Positions 55,667 to 62,658 of a stretch of DNA of 64,000 bases are shown here, one piece after another (position 1 is the first letter of the stretch; each line of letters starts with the position of its first letter). Origin of the DNA: a virus; IMG/VR virus record IMGVR_UViG_3300025593_000028, positions 31,289-95,288 of that record. The stretch is one strand, 5' to 3'. The position numbers and the translations under genes are program-made. Below the pieces are notes generated by a model. That model was not told the origin of the DNA and did not search any database. It saw only the letters and a program-made list of their open reading frames with translations.

Positions 55667-56238
55667 TCTTCGTTGACGAGGAACTTGGTCTTCATCGACC
55701 CCTTCGGGATGCTGATCACCCAGGTTTCGGGGGTGCAGCACGGGTCCTGCGCCATGTCGAAGGGAGCCAGCCAAGACTTCGTGGTCACGTGTTCTGCTGG
55801 GTACTTGCGCTGCGCCGTGGGCTGCGCGCCGTCCGGGATGAACTTCAGGTGGACGTGCGTGTTGTCGTCTACCTGGATCCGATGGAGGAAGAATTCCCCT
55901 TCTCCGGTTTCCTGGTAGAAGCGATATTCGGTCACGTCGTTTTCGTGCGACCCGTAGCCGCCCACGCCGAGCACGAAGAACGCGCTCGCGTCCGTCTTGG
56001 TCCCGATGTGGTCTTGGAACGAGATGATCTTCGCCGGCGCTTCTGGATGGTCGAACGTAGGTTCGTTCTTCGCCGCGCCGACAAAGCACGCGCACACCAT
56101 GAAAGCGAGCGCAACACCGAGCAGGGCCCCTAAGAAGGCACCGAACACGGCCTCTTCGCCTGGATTGAACGTAGCGCTCGAGGCGGCCAGGATCACTCCC
56201 AGCACCACGCACGCCGCGATGATTCCTATGAACAGCAT
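55663..56238 (-). CDS. Membrane protein with C-terminal soluble domain (paralog B)
   Basis: 191 residues, ATG 56238 behind AAAGGAGAGG. Two hydrophobic spans (about 2-20 and 30-54), then a beta-rich domain: APAKIISFQDHIG, FFVLGVGGYG, YRFYQETGEGEFF, WVISIPKGSM. Shares the order and spacing with 53785-54354. First protein gene after tRNA-Thr; the 175-base leader between them shows no convincing gene. Confidence 0.75.
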   Translation of the reverse strand: MLFIGIIAACVVLGVILAASSATFNPGEEAVFGAFLGALLGVALAFMVCACFVGAAKNEPTFDHPEAPAKIISFQDHIGTKTDASAFFVLGVGGYGSHENDVTEYRFYQETGEGEFFLHRIQVDDNTHVHLKFIPDGAQPTAQRKYPAEHVTTKSWLAPFDMAQDPCCTPETWVISIPKGSMKTKFLVNEE

Positions 56239-56413
56239 GTTTCCTCTCCTTTCGTCGATTTGGTCGGTCGAGTAGCGCGCCGTCCCGCGTCCTCGACCGC
56301 TTGCGCACGCCTGGCGGTCGGCCCCTCTCCAAGCCGTCCACCACGCCTCTCGCGTGACGGTGCGCCCGCCGCATCCCCGACGGGTGGGTGGTGGCCCGTA
56401 TGATCGCGAGCCA

Positions 56414-56487
56414 AGCCCAAGCCGGGAGTCGAACCCGGAACCTTCTCCTTACAAGGGAGCTGCTCTAGCCAGTTGAGCTACTCGGGC
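56414..56487 (-). tRNA. tRNA-Thr (anticodon TGT)
   Basis: Acceptor GCCCGAG/CTTGGGC, D-stem GCTC/GAGC, anticodon loop CTTGTAA, T-stem CCGGG/CCCGG, discriminator T, no CCA encoded. Reads ACA, a rare codon in GC-rich hosts. Confidence 0.9.
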
Positions 56488-56499
56488 AGCGAGATCCTA

Positions 56500-56769
56500 C
56501 TAGATCGAAGCGGCGACTTCCTTCGGCGTCAGCGCGCCGAACTCGCGCGCGACCTTGAAGATCCTCGCGATCCAGCCGGACTCGACCGGAGCGGTGACGA
56601 CCACGTCGCCCTCCTCCGCGGCACCGACCTCGATCATCCGCTTGACGATCATCTCCCCGCTGTCGCAGTAGGCGGAGAAGGTGTGCTCGTCGAGGGGGAC
56701 CCACTGCAGCCCGTGCGCCAGCCCCCGCGAGTGCTTGTAGACGACGTACTTCGGTGAGTTGCCGATCAT
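56500..56769 (-). CDS. Hypothetical protein
   Basis: 89 residues from ATG 56769 (ATGA). SPKYVVYKHSRGLAHGLQWV then HTFSAYCDSG; helical end. Not recognised. Confidence 0.66.
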   Translation of the reverse strand: MIGNSPKYVVYKHSRGLAHGLQWVPLDEHTFSAYCDSGEMIVKRMIEVGAAEEGDVVVTAPVESGWIARIFKVAREFGALTPKEVAASI

Positions 56770-57032
56770 CGCGGCTCCACCCCCGCGGTGCCCGGCTGGA
56801 CCTCGCCGTCGACGACGGTGAATAGCTCGACAGCGTCTCCGCTGAACCCGCCCGGACCGACCACGGCCAGCACGCAGGACAGCCACTCCGGCGCATGGTC
56901 CCAGTTCGCGACGAAGTGCTCAGCGGCCTCGCGCGCCGAGTCGGCCGCGACCGGGTTGCGCGAGAACGGGAACCTCCCTCGTTTCTCGATGATGTCTGTG
57001 GTCCCCTGGTCGAAGACCCTGTACTCCTTCAT
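56766..57032 (-). CDS. Hypothetical protein
   Basis: 88 residues from ATG 57032 behind AAAGGAG. KEYRVFDQGTTDIIEKRG, a central helix with WDHAPEWLSCVLAVVG, beta end. Not recognised. Confidence 0.67.
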   Translation of the reverse strand: MKEYRVFDQGTTDIIEKRGRFPFSRNPVAADSAREAAEHFVANWDHAPEWLSCVLAVVGPGGFSGDAVELFTVVDGEVQPGTAGVEPR

Positions 57033-57157
57033 GCTGCTCCTTTCTGCTTACGTATCCGTATCAGCTTGCCGTGCTTGAACTTCAGCGGGTTCGAGATCGC
57101 CGAGGACCTCTCGACGAAGACGAACCCGCGCTTCACGCTTATCTCGATCCCGAACAT
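57029..57157 (-). CDS. Small basic protein (42 aa)
   Basis: ATG 57157; ribosome site weak, overlaps the upstream gene by 19 bases and the next by ATGA-like junction. GIEISVKRGFVFVERSSAI then a basic end (FKHGKLIRIRKQKG). Tentative. Confidence 0.5.
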   Translation of the reverse strand: MFGIEISVKRGFVFVERSSAISNPLKFKHGKLIRIRKQKGAA

Positions 57158-57354
57158 CGGGCTATCAGGCTCTCTTGGGCGCTGATGGTGAGCCGGTCGG
57201 CAGGCACGCGCGGGTCCGCGGTGTCGTCGTCGAACAGCACTCTGCAGTACCTGCGGCCGTCCCACGACTGGACCCTCTCGACCCGCTCCACCACGCCGTG
57301 CTTGAGCGGCCCGCGCGGGTATTCGTACCAGACTTCGTCGCCTGCGCGCACCAC
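57139..57354 (-). CDS. Small SH3/KOW-like protein
   Basis: 71 residues from GTG 57354, which shares a base with the previous TAG (GTG 57351 is an alternative). RAGDEVWYEYPRGPLKHGVVE is a 'GDxV' barrel segment, as in several neighbours. Confidence 0.64.
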   Translation of the reverse strand: MVRAGDEVWYEYPRGPLKHGVVERVERVQSWDGRRYCRVLFDDDTADPRVPADRLTISAQESLIARCSGSR

Positions 57355-57920
57355 TACGACGCTCTCCTGGGCCACTTGCGGATCCTGGTCAGCACGGCGC
57401 GCGGGTGCCAGCGCATGATGCGACCGTACTTCTCGCCGAGGCGGCGCTTGGCGGCGACGACGCTGCCGTGCGCGTTGCGCCAGTCGTCGCGCTCCCTCTG
57501 CGTCGCGTGCAGCTCGTCGGCGAGGTCCGAGATCGCGTCGAGCGCTGCGTCCACCGGGCTGGACTCTTCCCCGGGCAGCCCGCCGCGCCGTTGCTGGCCC
57601 GGCTCCCAGCCGACCTGGTCCGCGAGGTAGGCGACCTCCTCTGAGTCCTTCGTCGGCTCGCGCTCGAGCAGCGCGACCCGGCGCTCGAGGTTGTCGCGCT
57701 GCTCGCGCAGCGAGTCGCGCTCGTGCTTCACGAAGCCGTAGGCCACCTCTGCTACCGCGGCCATGTCGGAGACTGGCTCGCCGTGGACGTGTTCGAAGCG
57801 CGACAGCTCGCGCCGCGCCGCGTCGAGCTCTGCCCGGTCCTCCTCGCGGCTCGAGACCACCGCGTCGAAGGCGCCGGCCGAGACCCATTCCTGGCCCTCC
57901 CCGTCGATGAAGACCGCCAT
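57354..57920 (-). CDS. Coiled-coil protein, hypothetical
   Basis: 188 residues from ATG 57920 behind AGGAGG. Long charged helices (EEDRAELDAARRELSRFEHV; KHERDSLREQRDNLERRVALL) with a basic C-terminus (RRLGEKYGRIMRWHPRA). Not recognised. Confidence 0.7.
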   Translation of the reverse strand: MAVFIDGEGQEWVSAGAFDAVVSSREEDRAELDAARRELSRFEHVHGEPVSDMAAVAEVAYGFVKHERDSLREQRDNLERRVALLEREPTKDSEEVAYLADQVGWEPGQQRRGGLPGEESSPVDAALDAISDLADELHATQRERDDWRNAHGSVVAAKRRLGEKYGRIMRWHPRAVLTRIRKWPRRAS

Positions 57921-57943
57921 CTAGATCAACCTCCTGTCTAGTG

Positions 57944-58201
57944 TCATGACGGACCGTACTTCTTCGAGACGGTCACCGGCGCGCGGCGCGCGGCGCTGTA
58001 CCCGAAGATCTGGATCGGGAAGCCGCTCTTGCCGCGCATGAACGACTGCACGAGGTAGTCGCCCTCGTGCTCGATGAAGCCCGCCGCCTCCTCGAAGCCT
58101 TCGTGCCGCCTCATCTCGTCCTCGTAGACCCAGCGGTAGAACTCGTACCCGCCGTTTTCCACGTACTTGAAGATCCCGTACGCGATCTTTCGGTCGCCCA
58201 T
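57944..58201 (-). CDS. Hypothetical protein
   Basis: 85 residues from ATG 58201 behind TAGGAGGG. YGIFKYVENGGYEFYRWVY, an acidic helix, then beta end (FPIQIFGYSAARRAPVTV). Not recognised. Confidence 0.67.
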   Translation of the reverse strand: MGDRKIAYGIFKYVENGGYEFYRWVYEDEMRRHEGFEEAAGFIEHEGDYLVQSFMRGKSGFPIQIFGYSAARRAPVTVSKKYGPS

Positions 58202-58211
58202 CTCGTCCCTC

Positions 58212-58592
58212 CTATAGGTAGAGCTCTTCGAGCTCGTCCGCGATCCTGTCGAAGCTCCACTCGTGGTCGTCGTTCGCGGCCGTCGCGGGTACTTCTACCT
58301 TGCCCATCTTCGCGACCGTCGGGTTCATGTGGTCGAAGCCGAACCAGTCCGCGACGTCCGTGGGCAGGAGATCCACGGCGTCTGAGTTCCTGGTCACGAA
58401 CACCTGGTCTTCGGTGGTCCAGTCCCCGTCGGAGGTCTCCTCTCGGTACACCTCGCAGGCGACGCCGAGGCAGCACCGCCCGTCTGGGTCGATGCCCGAC
58501 CTCAAGGCGTAGGGGGCCTGGGTGAAGCGGCCCGACCTGAGCGCGTCCACCCACTTGCGTACGCGCTCGCGCTGCTGCTCGTCCGAGATCAT
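58212..58592 (-). CDS. CCLGV-type phage protein, hypothetical
   Basis: 126 residues from ATG 58592 (ATGA). RVRKWVDALRSGRF and DGRCCLGVACEVYREE match a widespread phage family with a C-C-L-G-V motif, also reminiscent of DUF6197 proteins. Function unknown. Confidence 0.7.
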   Translation of the reverse strand: MISDEQQRERVRKWVDALRSGRFTQAPYALRSGIDPDGRCCLGVACEVYREETSDGDWTTEDQVFVTRNSDAVDLLPTDVADWFGFDHMNPTVAKMGKVEVPATAANDDHEWSFDRIADELEELYL

Positions 58593-59155
58593 CGCGCCAC
58601 CAACCCCTCCAGGTAGCCGAGCGCGCTGCTCGCGTCCTCCTTGAGGAGCGCGTGCTCGTCCCCGGGCCACGCGAGGACCTCGTGCGCGAGCTCCTCGGCG
58701 TCGCGCAGGGCCTGCTGGGTCGTCTTCCCCTCGACCAGCGCCTCGAGCCTGGCCTCCGCCCGGCCGATCGCGCACTTCGCGGCGAGGGCCCTGGCGGCGA
58801 AGAGCCGGACCTCAGGCGCAGCGGGCGGCTCCTGCCGGACGAGCCTGGAGCACGGCACCTCGTGCTCGCCGCCGTGCTCGTCGACGATCACCGCGGTCCG
58901 CACGTCGTACACCTCTCGCACGGTCGCGCGGAACCCCATCTGGCTGCCCATCCGGACCTCGTCGCCCTCGCGGACGGCCGGCACCACGAGCTCGTACCCG
59001 TCTGGATCGCCGTGCAGCTCCTTGCCGGCGTGCCGACCCGAGTGCCACCTGATCCAGACGTTGCGCGCCGCGTACTCCGGCGTGTCCCGGTCGATCACGG
59101 TGCCCACGCAGCTGGGCTCTACCTTTTTGCGCACTTCGTCGCCCTCGTGGAGCAT
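58589..59155 (-). CDS. Two-barrel protein, hypothetical
   Basis: 188 residues, ATG 59155 overlapping the previous TGA. Two 'EGDEVR' segments (near residues 4 and 63) each begin a barrel-like unit, followed by a helical C-terminal half. The repeat suggests tandem SH3/KOW domains. Confidence 0.67.
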   Translation of the reverse strand: MLHEGDEVRKKVEPSCVGTVIDRDTPEYAARNVWIRWHSGRHAGKELHGDPDGYELVVPAVREGDEVRMGSQMGFRATVREVYDVRTAVIVDEHGGEHEVPCSRLVRQEPPAAPEVRLFAARALAAKCAIGRAEARLEALVEGKTTQQALRDAEELAHEVLAWPGDEHALLKEDASSALGYLEGLVAR

Positions 59156-59478
59156 CAGACCAGCGCCCCGATCTCGACGTGCGTGTCCTGCACCGGCGTG
59201 ACCTCGACGGCCACGAGCCGGCCGCTGCCGTCGTCGTAGAGGATCTGCGCGACGTAGTGGCCCTCGCCGAGGTCGTGGCACATGTCCTCGATCAGCGCGG
59301 CGAGGTTCGCCTGGTAGTTCGACGGGTGGATCAGCGAGGGGGCGTCGCCGATGAACGCGCGCAGCGGCCTCGCGACCCCGCCGGCCTCCTCCCTCGGGTT
59401 CTTGTAGATCAGGATCCGCATCTGCTCTTCGCCGAGCAGCGGCACGCAGACCCCCACGTAGTACGGGTGCATCGTCAT
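59155..59478 (-). CDS. Hypothetical protein of the YVA-DGSG paralog family
   Basis: 107 residues from ATG 59478 (ATGA). GEGHYVAQILYDDGSGRLVA matches the family at 52964 and 61362. N-terminal YYVGVCVPLLGEEQMRILIY. Confidence 0.68.
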   Translation of the reverse strand: MTMHPYYVGVCVPLLGEEQMRILIYKNPREEAGGVARPLRAFIGDAPSLIHPSNYQANLAALIEDMCHDLGEGHYVAQILYDDGSGRLVAVEVTPVQDTHVEIGALV

Positions 59479-59723
59479 CCCCCTTCCGCGGCGCGGACCC
59501 GAGCCTGCAGTTCCGCGCCGTCGATCTCTTCGGACTCTTCCTCCTTGACGACCAGGGCTTCGATCTGCCCCAGCGCCTCGGTCTCGGCGTCGATCTTTTC
59601 GGCGTGCGGCGACCGAGTCCCTTCCGGGAGCATAACCCCGTCGTCGCGTGTCGCGCTCCACAGCCAGCCCTGGTCCCCGGAGTCGAGCTTCACCTTCCAC
59701 TTCTTGAGTTCTTCTTCGGTCAC
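59475..59723 (-). CDS. Small acidic protein, hypothetical
   Basis: 82 residues from GTG 59723 (GTGA). KKWKVKLDSGDQGWLWSA then a Glu-rich helix. Not recognised. Confidence 0.65.
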   Translation of the reverse strand: MTEEELKKWKVKLDSGDQGWLWSATRDDGVMLPEGTRSPHAEKIDAETEALGQIEALVVKEEESEEIDGAELQARVRAAEGG

Positions 59724-60088
59724 GCGGGCACCCCCTCGCTCGCGAGGGCGAGCACGCGGACCGCGGCCTCGGGCACGCCCGCGACCTCCTCGGTCTCACC
59801 GCCCTGTTCGAAGTGCTCGACGGAGTCGTACCGGCCGATCCAGATGCCCGGCTCGTCGAGCTCGGAGAGGCCGGAGTCCTCCATCGCGTCCGAGACGAGC
59901 ACGTGCGGCCCGTCGAGCCGGTCCGCGCTGAGCCAGACGTACAGGTAGTCGTGCGGGCTGCCGGAGACGTTCGAGGGCGCCGCCTCGACGCTCAGTCCCG
60001 CGTCCTCGAGCATCGAGTAGAGCTCCTCGATGCGGTCGTTCACGGAGCACTCCTCGCGCTCTTGCTCGGTCTTGCACTGGTAGCACAT
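59720..60088 (-). CDS. Hypothetical protein
   Basis: 122 residues from ATG 60088 behind AAGGGAG, ~36 bases after the start predicted from the 60132 promoter. N-terminal CYQCKTEQEREEC holds three Cys; then DRIEELYSMLEDAGLSVEAA and a beta part. First gene of its operon. Confidence 0.7.
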   Translation of the reverse strand: MCYQCKTEQEREECSVNDRIEELYSMLEDAGLSVEAAPSNVSGSPHDYLYVWLSADRLDGPHVLVSDAMEDSGLSELDEPGIWIGRYDSVEHFEQGGETEEVAGVPEAAVRVLALASEGVPA

Positions 60089-60131
60089 AGGTACTGTCTC
60101 TCCCTTCGTCGTAGGGTCGGAGCCTGGGCAT

Positions 60132-60175
60132 ACCATATCAGGTCGCGCCCAGGGCCGTATTAAGGTTACGTTAAG
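60132..60175 (-). promoter_or_regulatory. Promoter with 11-bp activator direct repeat (copy 3)
   Basis: TGATATGGT (60132-60140); CTTAAT (60159-60164) and CTTAAC (60170-60175) 11 bases apart; 17 bases from TTAATA to TGATAT. The repeat overlaps the stop codon of the upstream gene (TAA 60171-60173). Confidence 0.65.
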
Positions 60176-60350
60176 GCCGTTCGGGTACGGTGTAGTTTTT
60201 ATCACAGGCGGGGCAGCCCGGGCAGCGCCCCACCGTCTCGGTGCCGTCGGGGTGGAAGGTGATGTACAGCCACCCGCTCCCGCCGCAGGTGGCGACACGA
60301 TCGCGCAGGTCGATCGAGTGCACCCGTAGATGGCGCAGCAGTTTAGGCAT
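60171..60350 (-). CDS. Small zinc-binding protein (59 aa)
   Basis: ATG 60350 overlapping the previous gene by 8 bases, stop TAA inside the promoter repeat. VATCGGSGWLYITFHPDG and RCPGCPACDKN give a four-Cys cluster similar to half of a DnaJ finger. Confidence 0.66.
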   Translation of the reverse strand: MPKLLRHLRVHSIDLRDRVATCGGSGWLYITFHPDGTETVGRCPGCPACDKNYTVPERP

Positions 60351-60522
60351 AGCCGATCACTTCTCCCATGTTGAACGACTCCCTCGGACCACACGGCTCT
60401 CCGCTCGGAAACAGCCGCTCGCACCCGGTCCACTGCTCACCATCGTCTCCGCCCTGCCACATCCACCCAGCAGGCTCCAGCGCGTACAGCAACCTACCGT
60501 CCTCTAGTCTTACTCTCATCAT
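60343..60522 (-). CDS. Small hypothetical protein (59 aa)
   Basis: ATG 60522 behind GGAAGGAG (ATG 60519 also possible). RVRLEDGRLLYALEPAGWMW, then CERLFPSGEPCG. Not recognised. Confidence 0.64.
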   Translation of the reverse strand: MMRVRLEDGRLLYALEPAGWMWQGGDDGEQWTGCERLFPSGEPCGPRESFNMGEVIGYA

Positions 60523-60668
60523 TTTGGCTCCTTCCCGCTCCCGCCGCAGCGGGGGCACGTTTCAGACGTGGACACGATGAACCCGTTCGGGTTCTGGCTC
60601 GCGATCAGCTGGTCCGCGTCCACGCACCCGACGCCCCCGCATTCCGTGCACGGCTCAGATCCGGGCAT
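60519..60668 (-). CDS. Small CxxCxG zinc-finger protein (49 aa)
   Basis: ATG 60668 to TGA 60519 (ATGA overlap). PCTECGGVGC and TCPRCGGSG form a complete DnaJ-type finger without a J-domain, as at 27157-27396. Confidence 0.66.
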   Translation of the reverse strand: MPGSEPCTECGGVGCVDADQLIASQNPNGFIVSTSETCPRCGGSGKEPK

Positions 60669-60879
60669 CGTACTCGAGCAACCTCTCAGCGGACGTGGTG
60701 CTCACGGCGATCTCGGCTCCCATCGGGCGGAACCCGCGGCACGAGCACTCCTTGTACGCGCACTCCCCGTAGTGCTCGTCTTCTTCGTAGTGATCGTGCA
60801 TCTTCTGCTGGTGGCCGCACCAGCACATGCGCTTGCCGCACAGCCGCGGGTCGTCCCAGTCGACTCGGTCAGGCGGCAT
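60655..60879 (-). CDS. Small cysteine-rich protein
   Basis: 74 residues from ATG 60879. LCGKRMCWCGHQQKMHDHY and GECAYKECSC give six or more Cys and several His, probably two zinc sites. Not recognised. Confidence 0.65.
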   Translation of the reverse strand: MPPDRVDWDDPRLCGKRMCWCGHQQKMHDHYEEDEHYGECAYKECSCRGFRPMGAEIAVSTTSAERLLEYDARI

Positions 60880-61027
60880 AGTCGCCCTCGCAGAAGTAGA
60901 CCGGGTTGCGCCAGCACACCTCGTTCTCCTTGATGGCGACCAGCGGCCTCTTAGCGACGCGGCCCTGCGACAGGCAGACGCACCACGCGCCCGGGATGCT
61001 GGATCGGGTGACCAGCAGGCCGATCAC
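60869..61027 (-). CDS. Small hypothetical protein (52 aa)
   Basis: GTG 61027 (GTGA overlap), 11-base overlap with the next gene. IGLLVTRSSIPGAWCVCLS, VCWRNPVYFCEGDY. Supported by junctions. Confidence 0.6.
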   Translation of the reverse strand: MIGLLVTRSSIPGAWCVCLSQGRVAKRPLVAIKENEVCWRNPVYFCEGDYAA

Positions 61028-61365
61028 GCCAGCTCCCACCTGCCGACGTACTTCTCTTTCCTGTAATGCCCGGCGGTGAACTCGCCCGCGTTGAGCACCA
61101 CCTGCAGGGCGGTCTCCATCTCCGCGTGGAGCTCACGGAGCCGCTTCGCGTCCTCTGCGCGGACGACCTCGCCGTCCTCGGTCTCGACGGTCTCCACCCC
61201 GAGCACCTCTGCCATGTCGAGGACGACGTCCGAGTTCCCGTACGGACGCTTGGGGTCGATCTCGGGCGCGCCGAACTCGCACGGATCCCACGATACCCAG
61301 GCGGCCTTGAATAGCTCGAGGTGCTCCTCGGTGAGGTCGAACTCTTCGTACCCGAAGTCGCTCAC
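61024..61365 (-). CDS. Hypothetical acidic protein
   Basis: 113 residues from GTG 61365 (GTGA). DLTEEHLELFKAAWVSWDPCE then RPYGNSDVVLDMAEVLG and a helix; the 'PYGNSD' segment recurs in phage proteins of unknown function. Confidence 0.68.
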   Translation of the reverse strand: MSDFGYEEFDLTEEHLELFKAAWVSWDPCEFGAPEIDPKRPYGNSDVVLDMAEVLGVETVETEDGEVVRAEDAKRLRELHAEMETALQVVLNAGEFTAGHYRKEKYVGRWELA

Positions 61366-61670
61366 AGGAAGCGCACCTCATTCCTGGGCTCGGCCGGGGG
61401 CACCGTCGTGACGTCGAACATGTACGCGCTGCCCGAGCCGTCGCTGTAGAGCACGTAGGCGACGTACTGGCCTTCGTCGAGGTACTTCGCGATGTCGCCC
61501 AGCCTCGCGGTGCCCGTCATGCTCCCTTCCACCGCTCCAGGCCCGGCGTACGTCGCCACGTGGAACCTCGGCTTCTCGCGCAGGAAGACGTTGACCAGCA
61601 CTTCTCGCTTGCCGATCACCTCCAGCGGCACGTTCCTCGGGACGTACTCGATGTTGCTGCACTTGCCCAT
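61362..61670 (-). CDS. Hypothetical protein of the YVA-DGSG paralog family
   Basis: 102 residues from ATG 61670 behind GAGAGGA. DEGQYVAYVLYSDGSGSAYM is the family signature shared with 52964 and 59155; VEVLVNVFLREKPRF-like N-terminal beta. First gene after tRNA-Arg. Confidence 0.68.
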   Translation of the reverse strand: MGKCSNIEYVPRNVPLEVIGKREVLVNVFLREKPRFHVATYAGPGAVEGSMTGTARLGDIAKYLDEGQYVAYVLYSDGSGSAYMFDVTTVPPAEPRNEVRFL

Positions 61671-61700
61671 CTATCCGATCCTCTCGTAGTTTGCTCCGAG

Positions 61701-61773
61701 CGCCCCGGCCGGGATTCGAACCCGGGACCTACCGCTTAGGAGGCGGTCGCTCTGTCCGCTGAGCTACCGGGGC
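61701..61773 (-). tRNA. tRNA-Arg (anticodon CCT)
   Basis: Acceptor GCCCCGG/CCGGGGC, D-stem GCTC/GAGC, anticodon stem ACCGC/GCGGT with loop CTCCTAA, T-stem CCCGG region with TTCGAAT loop, discriminator G. Reads AGG, an Arg codon this phage uses often. Confidence 0.92.
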
Positions 61774-61779
61774 GGCGTT

Positions 61780-62175
61780 CTAGCGCTGCTGGGTGCGTGC
61801 CTCTTCCAACACCGAGATGAGCGCCTCGACCTGTTCCTCGTTGAGGTCGTCGTCCCAGACGGTGAGCTCGACGCCCCCTCCGTCGGGCACAACCTCGACC
61901 GCGGTGCCGCCGAAGCCGTCCCCGATCTCGTACGTCGTCGGGGGCGGGGGATCGGGTTCCTCCCTGCGCACCTTCACGCAGTCGTGCTCCTCCGCGGGCA
62001 GCAGAACGAGCCCGCTCGCGTTCGTTTCGAGCTCCCGCTGCGGCTCGTCGAAGAAGACCCAGCACCGGCCCCCCGAGGTTCCCTCGTCCTTGTAGCGGAC
62101 GAACGTGCCCTTCTTGTAGTGGCCCGGCTCATCTTCGATCCGCTGGCCCTTCCTGAACTTCAGTGTTGCTGGCAC
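61780..62175 (-). CDS. Hypothetical protein with KGQR-type N-terminal unit
   Basis: 131 residues from GTG 62175 behind AGGAAGGAG. KFRKGQRIEDEPGHYKKGTF and VRYKDEGTSGGRCWVFFDEP form a small barrel; C-terminal helix. Intact homolog of the frameshifted 62202-62638 gene. Confidence 0.7.
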   Translation of the reverse strand: MPATLKFRKGQRIEDEPGHYKKGTFVRYKDEGTSGGRCWVFFDEPQRELETNASGLVLLPAEEHDCVKVRREEPDPPPPTTYEIGDGFGGTAVEVVPDGGGVELTVWDDDLNEEQVEALISVLEEARTQQR

Positions 62176-62201
62176 TGCGTGCTCCTTCCTGTGTCGTGTT
62201 G

Positions 62202-62543
62202 TCAGAGGCTCCGCGCCCGCTGGATCTCCTCGAGGATCTCCTCCAGGGCGTCGACGTCCGAGTGGGTCAGGTGCATTCGGCCGCTGTTGCCCGGCGATCC
62301 CTCGGGCTTGAACGGGATCTCGCTCGAGTCGAGGAGCGCGACGGCGATGCCGTCGTCCTCTACCTCGATCTCGCACAGCGGGGCCGACCTCCCGGTGGTG
62401 CTCCTGAGCCTGTAGCCCTTCACCGGCATCGGCTCACGCGGGCGCTCAAACGTGGTCTCTACAAGGTCGCTGCCCGCCGGGCCCTCCGGCTTGAGCTTCC
62501 ATTCCGGGCAGTGCAGCGTGTGCCCGCTCGAGTCGTACTTCAC
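62202..62543 (-). CDS. 3' part of frameshifted KGQR-type gene (or separate ORF)
   Basis: 113 residues from GTG 62543. The frame upstream of the GTG encodes DKCW, and CWVKYDSSG aligns with CWVFFDEP of the intact paralog. So this is probably the continuation of 62540-62638 after a one-base loss in a G-run. A GTGA junction would still allow separate translation. Remaining part: LKPEGPAGSDLVETTFERP, LCEIEVEDDGIAVALLDS, C-terminal helix. Confidence 0.6.
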   Translation of the reverse strand: MKYDSSGHTLHCPEWKLKPEGPAGSDLVETTFERPREPMPVKGYRLRSTTGRSAPLCEIEVEDDGIAVALLDSSEIPFKPEGSPGNSGRMHLTHSDVDALEEILEEIQRARSL

Positions 62544-62638
62544 CCAGCACTTGTCCCCTCGTACCGGACGAACGTGCCGTATTCTGCGTACGGCCCGTCC
62601 TCGGTGTTGCGGACGCGCTGTCCTTTCCTGAACTGCAT
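62540..62638 (-). pseudogene. 5' part of frameshifted KGQR-type gene
   Basis: ATG 62638 behind GAGGAGAGG. Only 32 residues (QFRKGQRVRNTEDGPYAEYG then TFVRYEGTSAG) before TGA 62540. Strong match to residues 5-35 of the 61780-62175 product. One extra G in GAGGGGACAAG would restore a 146-residue fused protein. Pseudogene, split gene, slippage or sequencing error are all possible. Confidence 0.55.
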
Positions 62639-62658
62639 GTGCCTCTCCTCTCCTCGTT

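Noticed and set aside
55667-56374. Long N-terminal extension of the basic 55457-55666 gene
   Set aside because: The extension lies within the membrane protein gene 55663-56238 in a different frame; the ATG at 55666 with an ATGA junction is far more likely.
56239-56413. Another tRNA or small RNA in the gap between tRNA-Thr and the membrane protein gene
   Set aside because: No T-loop (TTCGA) or acceptor pairing could be found; only weak GC-rich pairings.
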